Source: Paraglomus occultum
Lineage: Eukaryota > Glomeromycota > Glomeromycetes > Paraglomerales > Paraglomeraceae
Length of the DNA stretch: 26,362 bases
Direction: 5' to 3'
NCBI GenBank assembly: GCA_910592205.1
Contig: CAJVPJ010000395.1
Location: 1 to 26,362 of the forward strand
The position numbers were made by a program, and so were the translations under genes. The notes under the pieces are model-generated. The model did not search any database. It had not been told where the DNA came from and saw only the letters and a list, made by a program, of their open reading frames with translations. This document shows, piece after piece, positions 11,345 through 21,101 of the stretch. Numbering within the stretch: the first letter of the stretch is position 1; each line of letters begins with the position of its first letter.

Positions 11345-13595
11345 CTAACTACCAGCAAGAACAACTCGCTGCTCGGCATTACTCCCATTACCATACAAGG
11401 CACTAATCTGCTTAATCATATTATGATCCAATGAACTACTTCGCCTCATTCGACCAAGCCGCCGTTGCTGGTGATGCTTTTTTTTAATATTATGAGTACT
11501 AGTACTAGTAGTAGTAGATGTAGTAGGTGTAGATATAGATGTAGATGTAGTGGATGTAGTAGTGGATGCAGTGGATGTAGATGTAGTAGTGATATCATCA
11601 CACTCATCGTCATTGTTTGTATAATTATCATTAATACTACTGTGTTTCTTGGAACTGCTCAGGCCTGCCGATTTCCTTCTCGTTGGCCAGCGATAATGAT
11701 CGTCTATTCCATCATCCGAATCCGAATCCCCATTAACTCCATATAGTCCTTCTACCGAACAGGGCGGTAATAACGAATGGTGACTATAACTCCTTCCCGA
11801 TAAACCCCTCTTTATCCTACGATGTTTCGGTGACCGTTGTATGGAGAGGGTCTCTTGAAAATCGTCGGGAATGATCACTAATCCTGCTGCCAGACTCACG
11901 CGGCGACCAGATTGTGTTTGCGAAATGTTGGTTTCGAATTCGGGGCATGATGGCGAAGGTGTTAGAGTAAGCGAAGGCGCGTGGTGGAGGTGAGTAGAGA
12001 GTAAAGGTAAGGGTGATAGGGGTGATGGTGGTATTCGGGAAGTGTTTTGGGTCGTGTTATATGAAGAGGTGGAAGTAAGGGTGGTAGGTCTTGTTGTAGT
12101 TGATGTAGCGGTAGCGGTGGCAGTAGCGGTAACGCTAGTAGGATTAGGAGCAATGGTACCAGTGGTGATGGTTTTTGTGACGGAATCGTCTTTAATTGTG
12201 CTATTATTTTTCAATTCATCCCAATAAGCACGATTGTTCTTTAAAGTGTCCAAGAATATTTTAGCCGGATGTACAAAAGCAGCGAATGCTTCGAAATAAG
12301 GCTTAACCACAAAATCACCGAATCTGAGACTAATCTGACACTGATGTGCTTGTTCTCTGTCCATGTTTGGAGATACGGGCAAGTTGTTGTTCTTTTCGAG
12401 GTCGCCTTGATGAAAGAATTCCTCCACCACCAAATCCGACCATCGCTTTGAAATGTCCCACGGTCTAACGGTATTGCTAAGGTCGGCAGCATGGAGGAGT
12501 ACTTTGCAGAGGAGTTCTCGTTGATTAACATCGAGAGTTATGAGGTTCGGGTACGGTAATGAAGTGAAGAAAGATTCTATTGAAGAAGTGGATGATAATG
12601 GGGATGGCGATATCGGCGAAGAAGATACTGATCCGTTTGAACTTGCAGGGCAGCTGTTGTCAAATTCTTCTTCCGAGTCTTCGGATGAGCATGCTTGTTC
12701 AAACATAGAGTTCATTTCTACTAGCAGACCAAAGTGGAAAGCCATGTCAGTTGCGAGGATGGTTTTTCTGACGAGTTGGCGGAGTGAAGCTTCAGTGTAT
12801 TCGGAAGGGCGAAGATGGACGTTGGCAAAGAGATTGTGTTTTGTTATCAAGTCGTCGGTGAGGTCGCACGAATAGTTTTCGAGGACTGATTGATCGTTGT
12901 AGCGTTTTGCAAGATGTGTTTTTGCGTTGACCTGGTAGACGTTGTTTAGACCGGGCTGTATATAGAAAAAGGGTAAATTTTTAGTTTATATTATTTGTAT
13001 AATGTCTAATCACGTGATTATTTAATAATATAATTTTTCCCACACATCCATCTTTATTTGTTTACTTACATGGCCAATGTCATGACAAAGTCCAGCGATT
13101 AGCAAAGCCACACAGTCGAGGCTGGTCAAATATTTCTGAACACCCAAATCAGTCAGCATGTAGTATAATACAGCTACCACATCGACAGCGTGGTAGAATG
13201 AGTGGTAAGAAGTAGCGTAATAGCCCTTCTCGACGTCTATTATGAAGTCTAGCATTTCTGATTTGCGTATTCCCAAAGTGCCCGAAAGGTCGAGTTTGGC
13301 CAACATTCCAAGTACTATTCCGTATAATTCGGGTTTGGACCAGTCCCAGACGGCAAAGTCCATGCCTGTGTTTGGTAATTTGTTTGCGAGGAACTTTAGC
13401 ATTGTCTGTTGGGAATGAAGAAAAGAGAGGAGAAGGAGTTTGGTTAGAATACGAGAATACGAGAATACAAGAATACAAGAATACGTGGATATAACCGGTT
13501 CTTAGTTTGAACGGACAGACTATCACATTGCTACTTACTCGTTCACATGTGATAAGGTCGTTTGATGAAAGTGTGTTGTGCCGTAGTAAAAGCAT
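11345..13595 (-). CDS. Class I 3',5'-cyclic-nucleotide phosphodiesterase, 3 exons, 667 aa
   Basis: This enzyme hydrolyses cAMP and/or cGMP and so limits PKA signalling. Exons on the minus strand: 13595-13539, 13405-13070, 12955-11345; all junctions are phase 0. Class I motifs: YHSFYHAVDV (His87, His91), HDIGHPGLNN (HDX2HX4N, residues 127-136, formed across intron 2), and LLHAADLSN (His286, Asp289), the metal ligands of the family. An acidic/Ser-rich insert of about 50 residues (about 219-265) lies inside the catalytic domain. The domain ends near 380 (VHP..FLDTLKNNRAYW). Then comes a roughly 290-residue tail rich in Ser/Thr/Pro/His with threonine-rich repeats and three RRxS motifs (485, 560, 638). 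The position aligned to the substrate-binding 'glutamine switch' reads Ser340, with Gln338 two residues before. The tail is uninterrupted by stops. The 19-residue first exon is inferred from the donor CGA|GTAAGT and the first ATG; it is less certain than the rest. Confidence 0.93.
11504..11592. repeat. Degenerate GTA/GAT trinucleotide repeat inside the phosphodiesterase tail
   Basis: Imperfect trinucleotide tract (GTAGTA, GATGTA, GTGGAT variants) on the plus strand. Read on the coding minus strand it gives a Thr/Ser-rich run at about residues 586-615. It stays in frame, as expected for a tolerated coding microsatellite. Confidence 0.75.
13007..13020. promoter_or_regulatory. 14-bp perfect palindrome with CACGTG core in phosphodiesterase intron 2
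   Basis: TAATCACGTGATTA is identical to its reverse complement and lies in the intron 13069-12956. It is the longest of the three TCACGTGA-containing palindromes in 9.7-13.0 kb. It is a good bHLH site by consensus; function is not shown. Confidence 0.35.
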
Positions 13596-13780
13596 TTTGA
13601 ATGATGGAGAATTTGTATGCCAAAGTGATGTATTTATATAAGTGTTGAGTTTTTGTCGTTGACTTTGTCGTTGTCGTCGTCGCCGTCGTTATGCTGTTGT
13701 TTTTGTCGGTATTCCTGATACGCTTTTTTGTTGTTGTTGTCGTTGTCGTTGGTTTATATACACACACACGCGTGTTTAAA
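13596..13780 (-). promoter_or_regulatory. Phosphodiesterase 5' leader with CAA/CGA repeats and upstream TATA motif
   Basis: Read on the minus strand, the 150 bp before the ATG are a degenerate CAACGA/CAACAA repeat (plus-strand 13655-13750). A TATATAAA motif lies at 13760-13753, 160 bp before the start codon. This suggests a TATA-driven transcript with an unstructured C/A-rich leader. The transcription start is not known. Confidence 0.35.
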
Positions 13781-14566
13781 TTTTATAAATGTATTTTTCA
13801 CTTTTTTGTCGAGCATGTAAAAAAAAAAGAGGTAGACCAGATATATACACACACACACACTAGAGGTGGGGTTTAATAAAAAGGGGGAATTCCAAATCTA
13901 TAAAATACCCTCTTTTTTTCCTATATAAATAATATTATGACGAAATGTATAATAATAATTTTTTTTTCTCAATGAGAGAAACGAGTTAAGAGTTCGAAAG
14001 GATGGGGGCAGGTGGCAGTGGATGGGTTTTTGTAGTTTTTCTGATGACTGATGGGTGATGGGAGACGGGTGCGATGGTGCATGCATGATAGGAATAATAG
14101 AAGAATAGAATAGAAAGAATAAAGTAGGACAAAATAATTGATACTGTAAAAAAAGTGGCATGTTTATAATACAAACCTTAATATGCAGTTGAATAGAATT
14201 AATTAATTAGTAGTATTAATGTGATATCTCGTTCTTTATCCCTATACGTTCAAAGGCATACAATAGTGTATATAAATAACATTACCATTAATAATAATCA
14301 TAAACAATTGTATTATTATTTATATTTATTTATGTAATTTAGGGCGTACAGTTCGGGTCAACAAGACTGAAAGGCAGACAAAGAAAAAAAAAAGACTATA
14401 CGTGATACGACAAGGCCTCGGTTTCTTCTTTATCTTTTCGAAATAGAGCTGCCACATGGAGAACACAAATGACGAAATAGGATGTGATGATTCGTAGGGA
14501 GGAGAATAAGGAATAAAGAAAAGTTTTTAGATGGATATGATGGATGGAAGGGAAAAGAAGAGGAAA
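13781..14566. other. Gene-free AT-rich DNA
   Basis: Contains short CA repeats (about 13846-13860), A/T homopolymers, and AT-rich DNA at 14170-14340. A minus-strand ATG frame (14161-13898, 87 residues, rich in Phe/Ser/Pro/His) matches nothing known and is not called. Confidence 0.5.
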
Positions 14567-14642
14567 GGGGAAATAGGGAATAGGGAATAGGGATTAGGGA
14601 ATAGGGATTAGGGAATAGGGAAAAGGGAAAACGGATAGGGAA
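14567..14642. repeat. GGGAATA/GGGATTA heptamer array, G-quadruplex-prone
   Basis: About nine GGG runs are separated mostly by 4-nt AATA/ATTA/AAAA spacers on the plus strand. Units are 7 bp and resemble degenerate telomere-type repeats, but they lie inside a gene-bearing contig. The regular G3N4 spacing meets the usual quadruplex rule. Confidence 0.75.
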
Positions 14643-15155
14643 AAGGGCGCAGAAGGGTAGAGCAAGGGAAGCAAGCTGCAAAAATAGAAAAAGCAAGTTG
14701 CAATCGACAGCAAATCAACAGGAACTGCTGATAATAATAGCAACACCAACAAAACGATAGCAATCTACGATGAAAATCAAAGATTGTCAATATATTCTCC
14801 TATTATAAACATTCTCTCCGAAAAAAAAAAAAAGTACAATTTTTGCTTGGCTTTCCGGAATCACCCGTTTTTTACCTTAAACCTTTTTATTAATTTCGTT
14901 TTTCTACCGTAAATGGCAAAACTCGTATCGATTTGGTTCACCTTATTGACAAATCTATAGGACATGAAAAAGCAATTTGGTGAAATTTACAACGACTGTG
15001 TCTAGGCTGGTCCTGTATTACATACCGTACATATCTTTATAAGTGAACCAATAATATGATTGTGTTACGTCGTCGTATAACGTAGAACGATAAAGAACTG
15101 ATCGTACAACGAAAACATTCATACAAAAAGAGAGCTCAATCACGTAAATGATATA
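14643..15155. other. Gene-free DNA between repeat arrays
   Basis: No coding signal seen. Contains an A13-type run near 14821 and otherwise ordinary AT-rich sequence. Confidence 0.5.
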
Positions 15156-15370
15156 ACACATTAACACATAGCATAGCACATAGCATCATAACATAGCACA
15201 TTGTATAACACATAACACATAAGTAGTAGTAGTAGCAGTAAGTAGTATAACACAAAGCACATAGCACAAAGTACATGACACAAAGTACATGACACAAAGC
15301 ACAAATGCACAAATGCACATAACAGGCATAACAGACATAACAGACATAACAGACATAACAGACATAACAT
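15156..15370. repeat. CA-rich degenerate array ending in 9-bp ATAACAGAC minisatellite
   Basis: 15156-15312 is a degenerate run of ACATAGC/ACATAAC/ACAAAGC words. 15319-15363 holds five tandem copies of the 9-mer ATAACAGAC (the first reads ATAACAGGC), with a partial sixth copy. All lie on the same strand. A related array of opposite orientation lies at 16184-16228. Confidence 0.8.
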
Positions 15371-15989
15371 CACATCACATATCACACAATACACACATTG
15401 GGGTGTGGGGGGGGGGGGCTGGAATATTCGTTGTGTTTGGCGTTAATGCCCATGGGAGTACAATGGCATTTCTTGTTGGTCGGCGTTGTAGCGTGGGCTA
15501 CCATGTTGAGAACCATGCTGAAATGCTGAAATAATGTTACTTATTGTCCTGATTCTTAATTTAGTTAACGTTACAGAGGGGGACATCCCAAAATGCTTTT
15601 GTAGATGTAAATTCGTAGAAAATGACATAACCCGCTAGATATGACATAACGTTATATATCAACAAATATCATATATACGTAATCATTTAATTGACAAACA
15701 AATCTTGTTAGATATGATTGCTTTAGATTCACCTCCACCATCCACCCCCCCGTTTCTCATATCCCCTCTTTCCTTCATTCGATACCCCCCCCCCCAATTT
15801 TCCGTAAATGTAATTATCTAAATCTGCGCATCTTTTGCTGCAACTACGCGCTTGCTTGGTAGTGCACGCATCTGCGAACTACAATGGAACTGGATCAATG
15901 TATTGAAGGGGAAAAAAAGGGGTGATAGATTGAAAGAGAGTTGAAATGGGGAAAATGAACGAGATAACAATGACAATGATGGTGATGGT
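15371..15989. other. Gene-free DNA between two inverted minisatellites
   Basis: Includes a G10+ run at about 15408-15418 and C-rich runs at about 15745 and 15786-15795. I see no gene. Confidence 0.5.
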
Positions 15990-16260
15990 AATGTATGCAT
16001 GTATGGTATGTGTGTGTGTGTGTGCTCGTATTGTTATTGTATGTATGTGCTGTATTTGTTGTATGATATGTGTTTGTGTTGTGTTGTGTTGTGCTGTGCT
16101 GTGTTGTGTTGTATGCTACGCACGTATGTATGTATGTTGTATGTATGTATGTGCGTATGTGTTGTATATTGTATTCTAGTGCTGTATCTGTTATATGTGT
16201 TATATCTGTTATATGTGTTATATCAGTTATGTGCGATATATCTGTATATTGTATTGTATT
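15990..16260. repeat. TG-rich arrays: GTGTT runs and 9-bp ATATCTGTT minisatellite
   Basis: TGTG and GTGTT/GTGCT repeats (about 16010-16113) and GTAT repeats (16120-16160) lead to five 9-bp units at 16184-16228, alternating ATATCTGTT and ATATGTGTT. On the opposite strand the unit is AACAGATAT. It differs at one position from the rotated unit AACAGACAT of the 15.3-kb array. Confidence 0.75.
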
Positions 16261-17596
16261 GTGTGTTGTCATGAGTCATTAGATCTTTCCATTGTGCGAC
16301 AGAGAAAATATCTCGACTAGCTACCGGTTTCACTCGTGGCCATACCAGCCCACAATAAAACAATGATGACACATTGTTTATGAAAAGAAAAAATTTTTTT
16401 TGCTGTATAAAACGTATTCTGTTATTTTTATTATGTTCACATGCTCTATAACCCCACACTTTCTTATCCAATCAACGTGGGTGCCACTTTGGTCATTGAA
16501 AACCAAATGCTAATGATTGGATAATATAAAAGCATTCGACAATCGTCGGAAAGTGAGATGATGAGAGAGAGAGTGAGTGAGTAAGAGAGATGGAATCAAA
16601 GTGTCATTCGAAAAAGGTGATCTTTGAACAATTTTATTTGTCAACAAACATAAACCGCCCTCATTGTTGCATGATCTAGCCGCGTGTTTGTAAAATTGGT
16701 TAATGCTTATATTATCTATGCCACATAAAATAAAACGTGGTTTATTGTATCGTATACTTTTTATTATTCGATCATCTCTTCTAAATGATCATTTAGTTTC
16801 TATTTCTCACGCACTGACTGTTTCACATTTCAAGGGTTCTATCATGTAATATAAAACTTGTCATGACAGCCCTCCCCTTTTTTCCATTCCGTTCCATTTT
16901 ATTCTATTCCATTCCATTCTATTATACTTATATATTCTATTATACGTATATTATATTCTGTTTCTCTCTAATTTTTCCTTAACTCAATCTCTTTTTTTTT
17001 TTTTTTGCCATTCCCACTCATTGTTCCCACATGGTTGTTTGGATTGTACGTTAAGGATAGAGTGTGGGAAGTCGTTCTGGTCCAGAACCAAACGTCGATT
17101 TCGTAATCAGAGTCTAGCCCTGGCGGGCCCCCGTTTCACAATCAAAGTGCGGGCCACCTCTCATCAAACATTTGTATATAGTTTACGATACGGCGATAAT
17201 ACGTTAACCAATAGGCTGTATGTGATGATACCAATACGGTCAACACGGTAAACATTACCCGATACGGGCGATAACGATAGTAATGGTGCAATGGCCTCGA
17301 TTGTTATTTTTGCCTTTTTTTTTTTATTCACCGAATATTTCCATCATCTCTAAATACGCACAGCCCCATTTACCGAGATTTTTTGACAGGCTTTCTTTCA
17401 TGTAATGTAGTGTCCATCAAAAATTCTACTCCCACGTTTAAATCGCTCCCCCCCTCCCCTCAGCCCATAAGTAATTTGTGATGTGATGTTTCAACGGGAT
17501 GATTCGATAACGTTACACGGCCATAATATTTACCATGCTGTAACCAAAACGGTGAAACGGGGCCAGAACATGAGAGTCAATTACAATAATAATAAA
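16261..17596. other. Gene-free DNA with a CCAAT inverted repeat and TATA motif
   Basis: TTATCCAATCA (16464-16474) and its reverse complement (16514-16524) form an 11-bp perfect inverted repeat. TATAAAA follows directly at 16525-16531 and a GA repeat at about 16565. The longest ATG frame just downstream is about 30 codons. The rest, including a T15-type run at about 16990 and a GC-richer patch at 17050-17160, shows no gene. Confidence 0.45.
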
Positions 17597-17598
17597 TA

Positions 17599-17672
17599 GT
17601 ATAAAAAGTATACAAAAGTATACAAAAGTATACAAAGTATATAAAAGTATACAAAAGTATACAAAAGTATAC
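17599..17672. repeat. Helically phased GTATACAAAA array
   Basis: Seven to eight tandem units of about 10 bp (spacings 9, 10, 10, 9, 10, 10, 10), each with an A3-A5 tract at the same place. A-tracts repeated once per helical turn bend DNA, so this block is probably intrinsically curved. AT-rich near-palindromic DNA follows to about 17830. Confidence 0.85.
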
Positions 17673-18532
17673 GTTATTTTTTATTATCATTTTTGTTATT
17701 ATTATTTATTTTGTTATGCTTTTGTTTGTTATGATTATATGACTATTTTATTATTATAGTTACTTTACCATAATTATTATTATGATTATTATTATAATTA
17801 TAATAACTATGATTTATTATTTCAATTATTAACACTTTTTCTTACTTGTTACTTTTTTAATTTATACTATCAGCCATTTTCGCCCCTCTCGCTTATTGCT
17901 TTAATGTAATTCCGACCGTTGGTAGTACATGATGTATAATCGACATCACATTACCACCCACTCGACCGAAATTAATTCTTGGTATCCAATCATGTCAAAT
18001 TCTTCAGTTCGTTCAATACAATATCCCTATTATTATACCCTTTTCGCCTGCCTATCTGTGCTTCCTTCCGCCAATCTGTAAAAATAGAAATCCATCTGTT
18101 CCATCTTACCCAATGTCAAAGTAATTTAGAGTCATTTTGCATACATGTTTGCGGGGTTAATTTGATAAAGACGGTCGACAAGGAAGAAGCACTAGGTAAG
18201 TCTTGGATTTGAAAGGTGAAATGTCAAAAAAATGACGACTGATCTGCAATACAACAAACCACATACAACTCATAAAGATCCCATACATGTAGACCACACA
18301 CGTACAAACACACGTACACACACACCACCATGTAAAACAACATGTACTTCGATGGACAGACTAGGCCGAGGTGTTCGTTGCATTCCTTGCCTTGTTATAC
18401 ATGTTTAGTCGAGTGACAGCTCGTGCCTTGCAGATTTACCTTACTCGTACATTGAATTACCTTGTCGGCTACTTCAATATCCGTATAATAAGATTCTGAG
18501 ACATTGCACTCATACACGTATAATACACACAT
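17673..18532. other. Gene-free AT-rich DNA
   Basis: TTATTA/ATAATA-rich to about 17830, then ordinary sequence and a CA-rich stretch at 18240-18330. No coding signal recognised. Confidence 0.5.
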
Positions 18533-18620
18533 ATATACACACAACGTACATATACACACAACGTACATATACACACAACGTTCATACAACATATACACAC
18601 ATATATACATACAACATATA
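18533..18620. repeat. 17-bp ACGTACATATACACACA minisatellite
   Basis: The word ACGTACAT recurs at 18544 and 18561, with a variant at 18578, giving a 17-bp period flanked by ATATACACAC/ACATAC words. A simple CA/TA-rich minisatellite. Confidence 0.75.
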
Positions 18621-20457
18621 TACTGTACATACAACTGTTTCTCCCACTTGTTTCCTATTTTCATTAATATGATGTCATTGCGTATGACGCAATACAATGG
18701 AATGAAATGAATGAAACATGCTCGCAAACGAAACATATCACTCCTCATTTCATTTTTCTCAGTCCGTTGTTTACCATTCGTCCCTTTGATCCTTTAATTT
18801 TTCTACCACCTCTTCATTTCGATCGGAAATAGCCCTTTGTTTGAAAGATCGGAGAAAAAAAACACACCAGTGTTTGTTTGTTTATGTTTGTTGTTATCGA
18901 TGCGTTGACATAATATACTGAAAAAAGTCATCGACAGAACAACTCGGATCCTCGATTAACGGATCCTTGTTCATCCCAGTCACTCTCCCGCCCCCTCCCC
19001 CTTTCCGTCTTTATACGTGCTGATGTTTGGGACTTTTTTTTTGTTTGAAAACGTGGAAATGTTTGGGTTGACTTTAAAAATTTTTTTATTTTTAATCTGA
19101 TAACTGTCATGTTAATCAGGTAAGACACGCTAACATTAAACAATAAACAATAAACTAACCTTTTTTTTCTCGTTGTTCCGTTGACTCCGGAACACATCTA
19201 CCAATCATTAAACGGGAAATTACATCATTACCTACGCATTGTTGGATTTTTTTCTTTATACCGATTCGATGACATCTTGCATACGCATGCATTATTGTCT
19301 AAATAATAGGGAGCGGAAAATCATCAGAAATGTCAAAATCTTGGGTATACATTATTAACATATTTATGTACATGTGTTGAAATCGGATGTATTAATATTG
19401 TCTATTATCAAGATCATCACCTTACGTAAACGTCTTGGCTATGCTATAGAAAGAAGGGCTTATTAGTCAGAGCAAAGGAAAGGCGAAAAAGCAATGCAAT
19501 ACGCCCTTAACAACGAAATGCCGTTACTATTACTAGCTTTATTTATATTAATATTAACATTCATTAAACTACAGATCGTTGCCATTTTCAGAACCCGTAA
19601 GACCGTTCACCAATAAGTAGTGTTCCTTCCGCTGTTGCATATTTCCCGCCATTTTCCGCATAACGTGGCTGCGGAACAACACTATACATTAATGCAAAAC
19701 TTGGACGAAATAATGATAATAACGATAGTAATAATGATAACGGGCTTTTTTAGTTTCTTGCTTTCGCCATATAAAGACACAACTTTTTCTATTGGTAATC
19801 CCTCACACATATCACCTTTTTGCTTTCATCACAAAAAAAATACCACGCACCTACCCTCTGCTGAGTCAGCACCCTGCGGAATTGAATATGGTATCTCTAT
19901 GCACGTTGACAGAACGGGTAATCGAATGACAATTGTAACGCTTATTGGCGGTGATTCGTGTATGAGCATATGCCAAGGCAACAGGTGAGGGGGGGCACAG
20001 GATGATAACAGAGATGGTGACTAGAGATTGAGTTGGTTTAAAGTTGAGTTGGAAAATTACGGAAGCAAAAAAAAAAAAAAAAGAGATTAGAGAGATAAAC
20101 AAGTGATACGCAAAACGTTAAATGATAAGTTAGCGACTAACGATTTTTGGAATGCTCACTGATACTTGTGTGTGGGTAATTGCAATATTAAAGTTCATTA
20201 AGGATATTCCTATAAAAGATGTGATGATCATTGAAAAATTTGATTTGACAATGATGGGACAAATGGAACATGGAAGATGCGATGCGATGAACAAGGACGA
20301 ATATGACGCCACCCAAAAAGCGAAAAATGCAATGCAAAAGAACTAACTATTATGAAAACAAGATGTACATGCAGAATGCAATTCAACCCAACAAAGAGTT
20401 GTCCTTATGATCATGCGGCATGAAAGATTAGCCAAGGAAAAATGATTAGATATTGGA
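18621..20457. other. Gene-free DNA
   Basis: Mixed AT-rich DNA with homopolymers (for example A16 at about 20068). A plus-strand frame at 19620-19988 is open for 122 codons but begins with GTG, lacks family similarity that I recognise, and is not called. Confidence 0.5.
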
Positions 20458-20518
20458 GTGAGGGGGGAGGGGAGGGGAGGATAGGGGAGAGGAGGAGAGG
20501 AGGAGAGGCGGGAGGCGG
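20458..20518. repeat. Purine-rich G-tract (GGGGA/GAGGA)
   Basis: About 60 bp of almost pure purine on the plus strand with four or more G-runs of 3-6 (GAGGGGGGA, AGGGGA) followed by GAGGA repeats. Both quadruplex and triplex-type (H-DNA) structures are plausible. Confidence 0.7.
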
Positions 20519-20962
20519 AACTGCGCTTACTTGTGATGTCGTGTGTATGTGCATTCCCAAGTAAGGGAAAAGGAAAGTGCAAAAAGGGTATTATTGAGGG
20601 CGTTGTTAAATGATGAGATGCAAGAAGAAAAAAAAAAAAAAAGAGTTGGGCATTTTAACAACAGTGCCTTTTTGCTTTATTCGGATTTCGGGTTGATCCA
20701 CTTTCAGTATAGTCACAACGTTCTTTCTTTTGCTTTTCACTCTTTTGATTGATTCATTGCTATAGACATGCAGTCTCTTGTGATTGATACCCGTTTTGGA
20801 GTATCTGGTGACTTTGTCTTTGTTTGCATTGGGAAATATTCCGTTGTTATCAGATAAAGTGAATGTGTTTGACATGAAATGGGCGCCGTTTAAAAAACCA
20901 TGTATTGTGATATGAATAAAGAATAAGTATGCGAGAGCGTAAAAAAAATTAATAATTAAATG

Positions 20963-21042
20963 GTAGTGTAGTGTATGTAGTGTATGTAGTGTATGTAATG
21001 TATGTATGTAGTGTATATAGTATGTAGTGTATGTAGTGTGTT
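20963..21042. repeat. 9-bp GTAGTGTAT minisatellite
   Basis: Tandem GTAGTGTAT/GTAATGTAT units, degenerate toward the right end. It ends next to the inverted repeat at 21047-21101. Confidence 0.8.
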
Positions 21043-21046
21043 GTTT

Positions 21047-21101
21047 GTACAGTTACAGTCACATGATATTACTTGCCTATGAGAAATCATGTGAACTGTA
21101 C
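21047..21101. repeat. Inverted repeat (hairpin) GTACAGTT..CACATGAT / ATCATGTGAACTGTAC
   Basis: The left arm (21047-21067) matches the reverse complement of the right arm (21086-21101) over 16 bp, with a 5-nt bulge (ACAGT, a short direct duplication) in the left arm. The loop is 18 nt. It is non-coding as far as I can see. Confidence 0.65.

Noticed and set aside
12042-12875. Plus-strand frames across the phosphodiesterase gene
   Set aside because: Antisense shadows of the coding strand and its Thr/Ser repeats.
13543-13767. Threonine-rich minus-strand frame upstream of the phosphodiesterase ATG
   Set aside because: Arises from the CAA/CGA leader repeat, starts at GTG, and is in a different frame from the phosphodiesterase.
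14567-14642. True telomere
   Set aside because: Short, degenerate, and flanked on both sides by ordinary sequence with genes.
15895-16282. Several long open frames on both strands over the TG-rich arrays
   Set aside because: Produced by tandem repeats without stop codons; translations are simple periodic runs (ITDITH, VLCCVVL).
19620-19988. 122-codon plus-strand open frame
   Set aside because: Begins with GTG, not ATG; mixed His/Ile/Met-rich composition without recognisable motifs; lies in repeat-rich DNA.
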